Positions 32,818 to 44,883 of a stretch of 64,000 bases of DNA are shown one piece after another (position 1 is the first letter of the stretch; every line of letters starts with the position of its first letter). The position numbers and the translations under genes are program-made. The DNA is from Copromyces sp. CBS 386.78 (taxonomy: Eukaryota > Ascomycota > Sordariomycetes > Sordariales > Sordariaceae): contig MU839135.1 in assembly GCA_030685235.1 (NCBI GenBank), forward strand, positions 1 through 64,000, written 5' to 3'. Below the pieces are notes generated by a model. The model saw only the letters and a program-made list of their open reading frames with translations, made no database searches and had not been told where the DNA came from.

Positions 32818-32972
32818 TTACTCGTTGATCTTGGCAAGGATCCTGTTGAAGAGAACGCAGATGTCAGTAACCGTCTTTGCCTGTATGTATTGTATGTGTG
32901 TATGTATGTTTGCATAAACCGGCCGGGGAAAGTTTCCCTCCCCCCGCCTCCGATCACAAACAAGATCTGCGG

Positions 32973-33006
<34 letters not shown>

Positions 33007-33746
33007 TGTAACTTACTCGCTATCGCGGAAGAGAGTGTACTCCTCCTCGCCGACCTTGACGGGGGAACCGCCGTACTGTTAAAGAGCGCATTAGAATCTT
33101 TCATCCGATCTTCTTCCTTCCTTCATATAAAAGCCTATGCATGCGTGCATTGCTCCTGGGTGTTACAGACAAATAACTTTGATCTGTAACCGCCCATCTG
33201 CCCCGCATCGGCATTGTATATACAGTGGTGGCACTCTGACGTACCTGAGGGATGAGGACGCGGTCGCCGGTGTCGACGCCCATGGGGAGACGCTTGCCGT
33301 CCTTGTCGAAGGCACCGGGGCCAACAGCGAGGACCTTGGCCTCGTTGAGGTCCTTAACGGAGGACTCGGGAAGGAAGATGCCAGAGGCAGTCTTGGCCTC
33401 GGCCTTGACGCGCTGGACGAGGACGCGGTCAAGGAGGGGGACGAGGGACTTGATGGAGCGGACGGTGGTGGCCTATGGTAACGAGAACAATAACATGTTA
33501 GTCACTGTCTTTTGTCTTTATGCTGTTGTCGTCTCGTGTCTTCGGAGCCAATCGCACTTGTCGTGGTGCTTGCCGCCGGGTGTCCGGTTGTGCCATGTGC
33601 TAGCCACCGGTCATACAGCGCAATTGCTAGCTTCCCGATAGCTACGCAATGCTGCCGCAGTATGTAGCTCTCTCTATCTGGCGCTTCCTTGTCCCCGGCG
33701 GCGAAGTGCGATTGGGTGTCTCGGGCGGGAGGTATGTGCTCACCAT
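32818..33746 (-). CDS. mitochondrial 10-kDa chaperonin (HSP10, GroES homologue)
   Basis: Predicted 104 residues, the normal HSP10 length. Exons are 33746-33744 (only the ATG), 33472-33245, 33075-33017 and 32842-32818. Introns have donors GTGAGC, GTACGT and GTAAGT, and acceptors ATAG or ACAG. Hallmarks in order: P-L-L-D-R-V-L-V near the N-terminus, the mobile-loop region T-A-S-G-I-F-L-P, V-G-P-G, G-D-R-V-L-I-P, Y-G-G, and E-E-Y-T-L-F-R-D-S-E-I-L-A at the end. It forms the heptameric lid of HSP60 in the mitochondrial matrix and helps fold imported proteins. The start exon consisting of a bare ATG is unusual but fits both splice sites. No short frame covers the gene because it is split so finely. 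Confidence 0.95.
32974..33005. repeat. (TG)16 microsatellite in the last HSP10 intron
   Basis: Sixteen TG units on the plus strand (CA on the coding strand), inside the intron between exons 3 and 4 of the HSP10 gene, about 12 bases downstream of the donor at 33016. Likely polymorphic between strains. Confidence 0.95.
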
Positions 33747-34770
33747 TTTAACGGATTTGAACGGTGAACGACGACGGGGGATTCGACTGGTGAGATTGGG
33801 CGTGAGGATGGACGAGGACGGCGGAACTGAGGAGCAGACTGGAGAGGGAGAGAGCTTCGGTATTTAGGCTGGCGGGATCGCGACTTTTGACGACCCTTGT
33901 ACGAGCTTCGATACGCATCTAGAAGATGCCGCTCCATTTTTTAATGGGCCCGGAGTTGCTGTTTATCCCTACCGACTTCGGTACGTCACCGGCAATCCCG
34001 CCAAAACGGGCAGCCTGCCTATTTCTGATTGGCTGCGCGAAGCTGGGGTAACACGCCCGGCCTGGCCGGGGAACGGTGGATCGGCCTGCGCAGCGGCTCC
34101 GTCCGTTGCTCCGGTCACCATGACAAAACACACGTCGACACGCATGAAGGTCTCGTCTATCTATATAAGGGGTAATCTGGACTCCAAACTTCCATCTCGA
34201 CCCCATTTCGTCTTGAAAGATCATCATTATCACCGCTATCACATGTCTCACGGCCGACCAGCTGTCCATCTAACTTTTTATCACTTTACCCGATTATTAA
34301 CTGCACTCTATAAGTACAAAGCGAGCGACCTTTATACACTCAACATTGCTCAATGCCCCATCTCCCGAAATATGTATGGCCTAGCCATACCACCTTCTAT
34401 CCTTACCGGGGAGGAGCAGAAGAAAAGATGAACGCTGTATGCCTGGAACCCGGGCCCCCCTTATACTGAATCTTTGCGTGGACAACCAAACCCAACCCAA
34501 CCGCTATCTTCCCAAATCCCAAAACGCCCGAAAAAATGACGAAAAAGCGCTGCCTCACGAGGTGACAGACACCAACTGAGGGGAAATTGGTAACAATGCC
34601 CATATACTACACTAATAACGTATGTCCGGTCTTTCCGATAATAAGCCCAGAGAACCCTCCACAAATCCCCTTCAGATACCCATTCTCTTCCTACCCCAAG
34701 TGTTGGTGGCATCCTGCACCCCTAAGAAGCCGTCCTGTATTTGATATGTTTTCTGGCGAAGGCTCCACTT
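33747..34770. other. HSP10 promoter side and kinase 3' region
   Basis: Holds the promoter and 5' leader of HSP10 (high-coordinate side of 33746) and the 3' untranslated region of the kinase gene ending at 34771. Both genes read leftward. I searched by eye for heat-shock elements and saw no convincing array of alternating GAA/TTC units. Confidence 0.5.
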
Positions 34771-37529
34771 CTAGCGTTTAGCCTTCTCATCTTTGGTGCC
34801 TGCAGGTGCTGATGGGGGTTCGAGAATATGTGTGTGGTCATCCGCATGTGCCACGTTGCCAGGGCCGATTTGTCGGCAGATGACCGTGTTCGCTACCCAG
34901 GGATCATCAAGGATTTCCGTCATCTTGGCTCGTGTCTTGGGATCGAGATCAAGCATCCTGCCGATGATATGCCTGCTTTCCCTTGGGAGAAGCCTGAGGA
35001 TTCTCCAGGGACCGCGGATAACCTCCTTCTTCTCGCTGCCGGCTTCTCCTTGTACACTGCTTGTAGACGCCGTTGGCCTGTGATCGGGAGTCGTCTTCTT
35101 GTCGTCTTGAACCTTGTCGATCTTGTTGCTGCTTCCTCTGGTGCTCTGAGGGTCGTAGTCTCTATACGGAATATCGCCAAGAGCCGACGTGGAGGCTGAG
35201 GGTGGGGGTAAAAGCTTCTTGGGGTCGTGTCCGACCGAAGGCTCTGCAGCGAATAGCTTGAACGAGTTGTCGGTCAACCGAGGAACCTTCCATGGGAAAC
35301 GTCGGAGTGTCATGCAGCAGTAAATGATGGCCAAGGACCAAATATCGACGGCCTCGGGGTCGTATTTCTTTTCGTCGTACACCTCGGGGGCAAGATATGG
35401 GTCGGATCCAACGATGCCTTGCAATCGGTCAGTAACTCTTCAACCAGCAACTCCGCCAAGATTTTACTCACCTGAGGCATGAACAATGGTCGTCTCAAAC
35501 GGATACCGGAAAACATGAGCACTACCAAAATCGATAATCTTGATGATGCCATGCTCGCTAACCACCACGTTGTCGAGCTTCAGATCTCGATGCGCAAGGC
35601 CCATGCTGTGAAGGTATGTGACACCGCTCAAGATCTGAAGGAAGCAGCAACTGACCTCCTCTCGAGACATCTTTCCTGTCATGACGATGGCGAACAGGTC
35701 GTATGGAGCGTACTCCATTACCTCGTACCATTTGCCCTTCTCCTGGACAATGTCCAGGGTTTCGATGATGTTGCCATGGTGCAAGGAAGACCCCATGCAA
35801 TACTCGGCCGTAAGCTTCTTGACATATTCGCGCTCAGTCTCGTACGAGTGGCGAGGTCGGAACTCCTTGACGGCAAAGACCACATTGTCTTCGCTGCGCT
35901 TCATGAGTCTGACGGATCCTCCAGCTCCCGCACCCAACACCTTGCCAAGCTTGCCGTATTTAGAAGAGAGACCGTGATCGTCGCCGAACGGAATCTGGGC
36001 AGACTTGACTCCCGGAGTCTTGGGCGCAGACCTTACAGAAGCAGCAGGAGACGCCGGTCTCGTCTTGTTCTTGTGACTGCCCAGCTTGAAGAACCTCCTC
36101 AGATCCGCCATCGAGCTGGTTCTGCTGTGGATTGAAGCATCGTCATCGTTGTCATGGCGATCTTTCTTTGAGCGTTTGTCGCTCTTGGATACCAGGCTCA
36201 ATGAGGAAGAGTTCTTTTTCCTGGGGAAGATGAAGCGAGGCTCAATGCCTTTCTGCGCAGGTCGTTTGCTTGCCGAGTAGGGATCGTTGACATCGCCGGG
36301 GGGCGGTAGTTGGCGGGTGTAGAACTGTGACGCGGCTACCGCTCGGGAAGGGCTGGATTCACGGGACGCAGGCTGAGATCTACTGGGAGAACTGCTACCG
36401 GATGAAACGGAAAATAACCCTTTGCGATGGTCACCAATAGTGATCTGAAGACGTTCTCGGGCATCTATCGAAGTCGGTATGGAAGAGCTCTGCAGCTGCT
36501 CGTCGGGTGTGGGCAGCTGAACATTGCGGAGCGAGGTAGGTGATGTCGGTTCGTGGGAAGAATCCTGAGGAGTGATGAGGTTGTGACTCCGCCTTTCTTG
36601 GGTCAGGGCGCCTTCGCGGCGAAGATCTCGGTCGACGCTGTCGGTGCCAGCCGGCGTGAGAGGAGGTGTATGCATTTCGTGGCCCCTGATGTGCGGATTA
36701 AGAAGCGGTGAGTTGCGACCTGCCGAGCTCCGTGTATGTTCGCGACTGGGAGCTCTCGATTCATCTTCGTGGGAAGTTGTCTGGAGACAGAAAGTATTAG
36801 TCCTCGCCCAAGGGGTAAAGACGCAAACGCAAAGAATGGTGACTGTGGATGGATATATGGAGTGCAATCAGACAACAGACATGGCGAAAGCCAGCAAAAG
36901 CCACCGAGCTGAGCTTGGTTGCATAAGGCCCCCGGAAGCGACGGACCAACCGCAAAAGCAAAACTTGACAGGTGAACAAAGGAAGGATGCAACATGTGTA
37001 GCCCCCCCTCCCAGGTGAAATTGGGATGGACTTACCCTTGAAGCGGGAAGCGAGAATGCCTCGTACTGGAAAAGGCCTATCCTTCGCTCCTGCAGCGGAC
37101 AGGCCTTCAGCCTCTCGGCGATATCACGAAGCTGCTCGGGGGTGACCTCACCCGGTTCGCCGAGGGGAACATCTGGTGCAATGGTTGGTGTCGATGTAGT
37201 GCCCTCGGGGGTGATTTCTTCGACAGTCGACTTGAAGCGGACAGCAGGCTCGGTCTTGGAGGGTTCATCGGAAGTAGTGACTTGGGACGATTGCGGCGGC
37301 TCGAAAGCTGTTGGAAGAGACTCAAAGTTAGCGAATCGCTTCAATTCGATGTTTGCCTGTCCTGATTCCCGAGCATTGGCGTAGTAGGGATTGGAGATGA
37401 GGGGTTGCCGTTAATCTTTTCTGTTTTCCTCCTTCTTTTTTTTTTTTTTTTTCTTCTTCTTTCTTTCTCCTTACCTTGATGCTGTTCGTCCGGTTGGCGC
37501 TGCTCTGACTCTTGCTCAGCGGTCGCCAT
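34771..37529 (-). CDS. Ser/Thr protein kinase of the HAL4(SAT4)/HAL5 family
   Basis: Predicted 778 residues in four exons: 37529-37475, 37361-37036, 36780-35472, 35417-34771. All joins are in frame; introns are 113, 255 and 54 nt. The first 400 residues are low-complexity Ser/Pro/Arg-rich, with basic clusters before the kinase. The kinase domain starts at about 402: G-A-G-A-G-G-S-V (Gly loop), F-A-V-K (Lys432), H-R-D-L-K-L-D-N (Asp526), D-F-G (Asp544), then the APE motif after the last splice join. The C-lobe has a Ser/Lys insertion, then W-R-I-L and a D-P-W motif. In yeast Hal4/Hal5 stabilise the Trk1 potassium transporter and support salt tolerance; a similar role is inferred. The first 18 residues depend on the chosen acceptor at 37361. 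Confidence 0.9.
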
Positions 37530-39905
37530 CTTTTTTCGCGGTGCTTTAATCTCTTGGTTCGAATTTGCACCCGTCTCCGCAAACTAATAAAACTTGTAGT
37601 AGAATCCTGGCAGGAATCCGAATAACGACTGGTATCTGGCCCGCCCTGGAGTCGGAGAGCAAAAAAGATGGGATGAAAAAGACCGTGTGATGCAAGATGC
37701 AAGGGCCAGACAGGTGACAGGACGACAGAAGCGGCGGGATGGACGGGAACTTTTGTCAAAGTGGAAGCAAGGGAAAAGCAAATGGAACAGCGGCGGAAGA
37801 AAGTCGGGGCCAAGCAGATGACGGCGATCTAAATCGTTAAAAGCCTGGTCCTGTAGCAAGACTAGTCAGTAGTAGGAGGTGAATGATGGGGCTTCCACTT
37901 TCCACCGTGACTTCTGACTTGACTCTGGTCTTGACGATTCCTTGTCGATGCTGTGTGCCTAGGCTGTTTGTCCACTTGGGACGGGAGGAAGAAGCGGGTT
38001 CGGCGAAGAAGTGGAAGTGTGATGAAAGATGCCGCTCGGTTGCGTCGTGGTGGGGCTGAGCTACATGACAGGTACAGGAGACGTTGGCTGCAGGCGGCGG
38101 GAGGCACGGGTACCCTTGATGGACCACTCAGTGCAGTGAGACCTCCCAGGCTCCCGTCTGAGAGCAGCTGAGAGGAGGACCGTGAGTTGAATATGAGGGC
38201 GGACACCTGAGATCGGGCCAAGCCGGCATTCCTTGAATGATGGAATTTCAAATTTCAGATGGATCCGCAAGTCACAGACGGGACTCGTCAGTCCTCACAG
38301 GGCGAGCGGTCTCAAAGTCAAACAGTTGAACGTGACGGGCGGGCAGACCGTGTCTGGACATCAGTGTGTCCTCAAAAGGGCCGCAAAAGGAGTCCTGGAT
38401 CTCGGTCCTTGTCATACACTGGAGGGCACACCACTGCAGGGAGCGGTCGGCAACGTGGGGTCCCTGATCATGTCTGGGCACGTCGCTCGTCCCTTCTTGT
38501 CCGACTTCCATCCTTTTCCAGCTTTGGAACAATGGAAGATGCCGAGCGATGCGATTGCAGCGCCTCCCCTCTAAAACCGTCAGTTACTACCAATCGCCCT
38601 GCATTGACGCGGGGGTGGTTTCTGCCAGGACATCCATTCCATCACGTCTCTGTTTCCACCGCCCTATGTTATTCCTCAAACACCACATGGAACTTTGAAC
38701 TTCACCCAATGACTCAAGGAAACGCATCATCCGATGATGCCTTGGGCCCTTGGCTGTCATCCTCGTTGCCCCGTGTTTCAACTGGATAGCAGAGAGTCAA
38801 GTAAGTAAAGGTAACATATCTGACATTCGCAGCAGCCCCGACCACCGTCGGAGCGGGCCTAAAGAGCCGCCGTGTCCGAAAGACCGAGACGGATAAGCAA
38901 CACACTGCCAAGGCATCTGGAAAGTCTGGGTGGTCAGCTTTGTCTCCAGTGACTGACTGTCTTGATGTCACCCAACCTTTTTGTCAATGGCCTCGGAAGC
39001 CAGGAAGTACACTGACAGACACATACATATGGTGAACCGCCTTTTGGTGTCCATCTCTACCGCCGAGTCCCAGGTCCTTATCGTTCGGTTCGGTGTAACC
39101 CATGTCGATACCCCGCCATGCTGCGGGAGGTAATTGCCCGAATGTTTCTGGAAGCCATCGAATGTAATTGCAATTGTCGCACACATGTAGGATATTAAAC
39201 ACCCATCCTTCTCATCTCATTAGTATTGACATTATGGGATGAACACCACCAGGCCGACATGATAGCGGGGCTTGGCTTGGGTGATAAGAGGTGGGCTGCT
39301 TGGATATCTCTAAGCACTTGAGGGAGGGGGTTTTGTTTACATAGCCCCTTTTTATGTGTGATATATCACCAACGTCTCGCAGTCAGATTGGCCAAAGCAT
39401 TGCAACCGCATCTTACTTACAGGTGAGCACTATGCCCGTGGGCTACTCTGCCTAACTTACCACCAACTTTAAAACTTTCTCCTACCTTCTGAAGCTTCAC
39501 TGGTAGAACCTCGCACACCTTTGCATTTGTTTCACAGCCACAGGCTATGTGCGCACCAAGGCTGACGAAGCTGGGGTACGGTGAGCCAAAGCAAGCTTCA
39601 ACCAGCAAATGTTCTGATATGCTGTGCTTGTCCATCACCGTCCTATCGCAAACCTTCCCAAATGAACATACTCCGTGGATGAACCAACAGCTCCTGGCGC
39701 CGCTGTGCACTTTGAGACTTTGACATACAATAATGATACAAGAAAAGATATACAGAGCCACAAGCAATGGCTATAGTCCCCATCCAATATTGGTAACAAT
39801 GCCGTGGTCTATCCACCTGAAAGAAACAACCGTAACGCCTTCGTGCTCCCAAGCCCCGTATTGTGAGGCCATCATCACACCTCTCTTCCAGCGTACACCT
39901 CTCTT
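37530..39905. other. non-coding gap
   Basis: 2.4 kb between the kinase start and the end of the uL11m gene. It contains a kinase promoter side and several overlapping frames of 60-176 codons on both strands (for example 38259-38789) without family features or splice context. A long poly-T run (37436-37452) lies in the kinase's first intron, not here. No RNA gene recognised. Confidence 0.45.
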
Positions 39906-40454
39906 TCAAGGAATAACGTTGACTCCGATCGACTTGGCCTGGTAGATGACCGCCCTGCAGAGACCCTCGAGCGGCAGGCCGGAGAGACGGAGCTCGGACT
40001 GCTTGATCTTGGCGATCTCGTAGACGTGCTTGAGGCTGACGGTGCCGACCACCTCTTTGCCGGGGTTCTGGGCGCCCTTTCTCTTGCCACCCTTGCCTAT
40101 CGGGGTCTCGGCGGCGTTGAGCAGAAGCCATGATGTGTGGGGGGTGCGGACATCGAAGTGAAACGTGCGGTCGGGCCTGACGGTAACACGGACGGGCATC
40201 GGGGTACCGGTGATGATGTGGGCGGTTCGGGCGTTGAACTCCTGTACAGATTCGAGCGCATGTCAGCTTGCGGTCTGCATGTTACTTATATGGGTGGGCG
40301 CATGTGAACCGACCTTGCAAAAGTCCATGGACTTGATACCCTTGGAACCAAGGGCCGGACCGACCGGGGGACTCGGGCTGGCCTGGCCGGCACCGACAAT
40401 GAGCCTCACCACCTGCTCAACACCACCAGCACCACCTTTTGCGGCCTTGGACAT
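39906..40454 (-). CDS. mitochondrial large-subunit ribosomal protein uL11m
   Basis: Predicted 158 residues, matching the length of yeast Mrpl19. Exons are 40454-40314 and 40241-39906. The intron 40242-40313 has donor GTCGGT and acceptor TACAG, joining D-F-C-K to E-F-N-A-R-T. Family hallmarks: [21 protein letters not shown] at the N-terminal domain, the F-C-K-E-F-N-A-R-T boundary, and at the C-terminus the rRNA-binding domain with [11 protein letters not shown]. The protein binds the GTPase-associated centre of mitochondrial large rRNA. The N-terminus has few features of a cleaved presequence. A much longer open frame upstream of the ATG is not needed. Confidence 0.93.
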
Positions 40455-41326
40455 TTTGGCGACTCGACTGCAGGGACCCTCGGGGAAAGTTGAGTTGTGT
40501 GGGGAACGGAAAGGCGATACGGCGCGTCTGCAGTCGCGTGTTACACTTTCGAGGTCGGTCGGGTACTCTCGTTCGCGACAGCGGCAGCAACGGCGGCGGC
40601 GACGGCGGCGGGCGGCACCTTCAAGCTGGGCCCCCCAAAAAAAATCGGGCGCCGGGCCGGCAACCGTCGCGGGCAGGGTCGCGTCAGCCACTCTTTCCTT
40701 AGAAGCTCCAGCCACACACTAGTGTACTTAAACCTAATTTCTTATCGCCCCTTATCAGTGCCGTCATTCTGTGGCTCAACCTCCAAGTCCGAGTCCAGTC
40801 GCTCTCCCAGCCGCATGCACTGCCGCAAATGTGCGTTCCAGCGGCTGCAAGTCTGCAAGCGACGGGAACTTTGAACCATCCGGGCAAGTGGTTGCAGACC
40901 CGCTGTAGGAACCTGGGAAACCCTGAAGGGTCCGGGTCCAATCGTCAAGTCCTCAGGTGATGTGGAGAGAGATGGGCGGAACAGTGACGTGCACCTTCAA
41001 GAGCCAGTGACTTAGGTAGGTTGTCTTTGCCGCTCGACTGCCACTGAGCCCAGGGCCACGACCACGGGGGAGCCCACAGGTACGTACTTGTCTGAGATTT
41101 GGGACAGACTGGGTTGCCCCTTCTGTTTTCCATTGGCCTTGTTTGAGCGCGGCGCCTTGTCTGATCCATCTTTCTCGACGGCGGTGAATGACTTTATTCT
41201 TGAATATCAAACTACTTGAAAATTCTCACAACTAGACTCATTTTTTCCTCGTTGTCTTAGCTTCTTGCTCCTCTAATCTATACTCAACTTCCCACATTTT
41301 CGCCTATACCCCAAACTTCTTTCACC
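40455..41326. other. divergent promoter region
   Basis: About 870 bp between the starts of the uL11m gene (minus) and the Svf1-type gene (plus). It must hold both promoters and 5' leaders. A GC-rich trinucleotide stretch (CGGCGG, about 40580-40610) lies on the uL11m side. Frames here are short and unsupported. Confidence 0.6.
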
Positions 41327-42701
41327 ATGTTCAAGTGGGCGCAAGCGGCGTGAGTACCCCAGGCTCCCCAAAACCATCCATGATGCCACCCCCACCATCC
41401 GCTGGACGCAATCTTCTAACAACTTGCTTGTAGGCTGGCCAATGTCGCCGGTACCAAGGAGCCGATCTACGGCCCCGAGGCCATCAAGTCTGTCGCCGAG
41501 GAGGCCAAGACCACTCCCTATACCGAAGCCACCAGAGATGACCTGAAATGGGCGGCCATGGAGTCTACTTGCGTCGAGACGCAGTGCTTCTACTTCATGA
41601 CGGACAGTGGCAAGCTCGCCTTTGCCCAGGTCATCTACTCTAACGTTGCGTAAGCTTTTCCATGCCACCATCTGCCGTCGATGTTGGCGCGCTCAGAAAC
41701 TTGGGTCTCGTACTGACCTGATGACGCAACAGTGGCATCCGCACGACTTGCCAGTTCAACTCCAAGGTCTTCTCCCTGGATGGATCCAAGCCCCACCTCT
41801 GGTGCTCTACGCCCCTCAGCAACCCCGAGTTTAGCGAGGACAAGACCGCCTTCTACGCCACCGATTGCGCCGTCGAGCTTTCGGAAGATGGAAACTCGTA
41901 CACAATCAAGTCGTTGAACGATGAAAGATCGATCGTCAACGTGACGGTCAAGAGGACAGCGCCTGGCTTCAAGGTTGGCACCTCTGGTACAACATTTTTC
42001 GGCACCGACCCTGCCAACCCTTGGGGTTCCATGCGCCACATTTTCTGGCCCAGGTGTGTCGCCGAGGGCACGATCGCCACTCCTGATGGTCCCGTCGACT
42101 GCAAGGGACGCGCCATGTTCGTCCACGCTCTCCAGGGCATGAAGCCTCACCACGCCGCGGCCAAGTGGAACTTTTGCGACTTCCAGGGCCCCAACTACTC
42201 TGCTGTCCTGATGCAGTACACGACTCCCCCTTCTTACGGATCGACGGTTGTGAACGTCGGCGGTATCGTCAAGGACAATGAAATCATCTTTGCCGGTGCG
42301 GAGGGTGCGGTTACGCACGTTGCGATCAAGAGCGACACGGAAAACGACTGGCCCGCGCCGTCCGCTGTCAAGTTTGAGTGGAAGGGTACTACCAAGGATG
42401 GCAAGCATGCCGATGCTGTTCTAGAGGGCGAGCTCGAGGATAAGCTCGACAGGATAGACGTCATGGCTGAGGTGCCGGGATTCGTCAAGCAGATCGTCGC
42501 GGGTGCTGTTGGCACAAAGCCGTACATCTACCAGGTATGTCTTGCTCGCTGATGGGTTACTATTAGAACTTTCAAACTGACATGGACATAATCTAGTACG
42601 CGCCACAAAAGAAGAAGCTCACCCTCAAGCTCAAGATTGGGGAGGAGGAAATTTCGGAGGAGGGCTACCTGTTCGCCGAAGCCACCTTCATTTCCGAATG
42701 A
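41327..42701 (+). CDS. Svf1-family lipocalin-like survival factor
   Basis: Predicted 381 residues in four exons: 41327-41349, 41434-41649, 41733-42534, 42597-42701. Start context is CACCATGTTCAAGTGG. The sequence begins [21 protein letters not shown], the conserved amphipathic N-terminus of Svf1, which binds membranes. The body has the lipocalin-like features ([36 protein letters not shown]). In yeast Svf1 protects against oxidative stress and moves ceramides between ER and Golgi; that role is inferred here. Length is normal for the family and no key block is missing. Confidence 0.92.
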
Positions 42702-43367
42702 TTTGAAATGCTGATGAGGAAGTAATGAAGGTTTTTCTGGGTAGCACGCCATATTCTACGAGGGCTGGTTTCATGGTTTGGAGTTGTTGAGAGATGCCAA
42801 TAGAGGTGCTTGGTCACTTGTTGGACTGTTTGTCTCCTGCATACTGTTTACAAAGGACTCGATAATCTGCTCTGTCACGGCCTGGAGAAGGAGCCCGCTT
42901 TGCATAGTGGATCTGATATAACATAACAAGGCTCCTTGATGGGCCAGCTAATTTAATAAACTTGGATTGTTTTCCTGTGTCTGTCATCCTTTCAATTATG
43001 ACTGTGTGAAATGGCAGCCCGACTTTTCAGCATCCTTTTGCCCTTCCTCTCTGTTAGTGCATCTCTTGCGCTCGTGCACAGACCCCTATTTGGATATGAG
43101 CGACAGCTTAAACTCACCCTATGCTGCTTTATGTAGACCCCTCTGCCTAGGTAGCAACCGACCAACCTCGAACTTTTAAATACCTTGAGTTTTAGCCCCA
43201 CCTCAGCGCCTTCCCCCACACAAACTTCCACTTTGACGGCACGCCTCCGTCTCAGTCGCATCTGGCCCTGCAGGAGTGCAGCTCAGCTTTCCTTCACACG
43301 TTCACTTCAATTCTCTCCATTGTTTATTTTCAACAGAGGCGCAGCGGCTTACCTATCACCACTCGAA
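42702..43367. other. intergenic region upstream of the H4 variant gene
   Basis: 3' region of the Svf1-type gene and promoter side of the H4 variant, both on the plus strand. A 110-codon frame starting at 43185 continues into the first H4v exon, but the histone start at 43368 is the natural one. Nothing else seen. Confidence 0.55.
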
Positions 43368-44883
43368 ATGCCGCCGACTATACCCTCGCGCGGCGGTCCT
43401 TCGGGACTAAAGCACCGTCAGTCTGTGGGCGGTAAGTCCGTTTTGAGCGGCAGCGCGGGTGGGAAGGGCAAGGGCGGCGTGGGCGTCAAGCGTCACAGGT
43501 ACGTCGACTTCAGTTGAACGCGGGCGTGCGCCGAGACAGCACCAGCACCAGCATCATGGCATGTCCTCCGAAGCACCATGGACGGCGAGATACATGATAT
43601 ACCCTCACGAGCTCTAATATTTCTCCGAGGATACAACAATACACTTACTAAAGATTTCCCCCTTTGGCACACAGAAAAATCATCAAGGATACGATTCGAG
43701 GCATCAGTGAGTTTTCACAACCTGCAACCATCCACGATTAAGCACATCAACCCAGGTCAACGGCGTTGTGTGTCACGATCCAAATATGTCAGACATGACA
43801 CCACAAGCCCACTCTCATTGCCCATACGTTGTCATCTAACTTCGGAGGATGGGGCAAGTCGAGCGCGCGCTTCTTCGAATCCCCTTCGGCTCATGATCCT
43901 CGATCGAAAAACGACGGTTTTACTGATGCGTTCATGTTCTCTGTGCTTCAGCCAAGCCTGCTATCCGGTATGTACAACTATTCGAAACTAGACTCATGTC
44001 GTTTCTTCCGTTTCTTTTATGATGTCATTTGAACCTTTCTGCGGAATATTGCGTCTCTTCACTTTATCAGATTCATGTCAGGTTCTTTTGGGTCATCAAG
44101 AGTGCCATGGGACTTGGTGGGCCGTTGTTGTCGTGGATTGCCTACCCTGCACTCTTGGCATATGCATGCCTTGTTGTCACCTTCCATCTTCACAACGTTC
44201 CTGATCATGATGGGCACAAAACCTTTGTACTGCATCAATATTACTTTTGCTCTTACCTTTATTGCTTTGATTCCGGATTGCTTTCATCAAACTCTCCTCG
44301 CTTTCTCCTGACAAGCTTCGTCTTGACACTTCAAGGCCTCTTCAGTACCATTAGTCCTACTACATATCCCTCTTCACGTACCAGCCAACACATCTTCAAA
44401 GGAACGAACATTAACTGACAAAATCACAGACGTCTGGCCCGTCGTGGCGGTGTCAAGCGCATCTCTGCCGGCATCTACGATGACATCAGGGCTGCGCTGA
44501 AGGAGAGGCTTCAGATGGTGTGCCTCCCAGCTCTCCCCTTCTTCTCTCGCTTATTAGGCCTTAGCACTAACTTAGACCCATCACAGATCTTGCGTGACTG
44601 TGTCACGTATACCGAGCACAGAAACGCGAAGACAGTCACAGTCACTGACGTAAGTAGCATCAACACTCTCAGCGGACACTGGACAAGATAGCGAAGGAGC
44701 TGTCACCAGGCTAACACAAACCACCAGGTGATCTTCGCCCTCCGCCGCATCGGCAAGCCCATCTACGGCTTTGACCCCGAGACCTGGGAGCCTCCCGCGC
44801 GCGGCGCCCATCGTCGGGCCATTACCCAAGGCAGTCAGGGAGGTCGCGATGCTAATCGCGCCAACAACGACGATTCGGATTAA
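43368..44883 (+). CDS. hH4v: histone H4 variant
   Basis: Predicted 161 residues (canonical H4 has about 102) in six exons: 43368-43498, 43675-43706, 43952-43967 (16 nt), 44430-44517, 44587-44649, 44728-44883. The H4 fold is clear: [31 protein letters not shown], then Y-T-E-H, K-T-V-T, D-V-I-F-A-L-R-R. Differences from normal H4: an altered N-terminal tail with fewer of the acetylated Lys, replacements in helices 2-3, and a hydrophilic C-terminal extension of about 50 residues after I-Y-G-F. Neurospora is known to have a divergent H4 gene, hH4v, and this matches my memory of it. Most H4 genes have far fewer introns; the internal 462-nt intron (43968-44429) is long for this genome. Confidence 0.88.

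Noticed and set aside
38233..38789. plus-strand frames of 113 and 176 codons
   Set aside because: Low-information composition, mutually overlapping, no domain.
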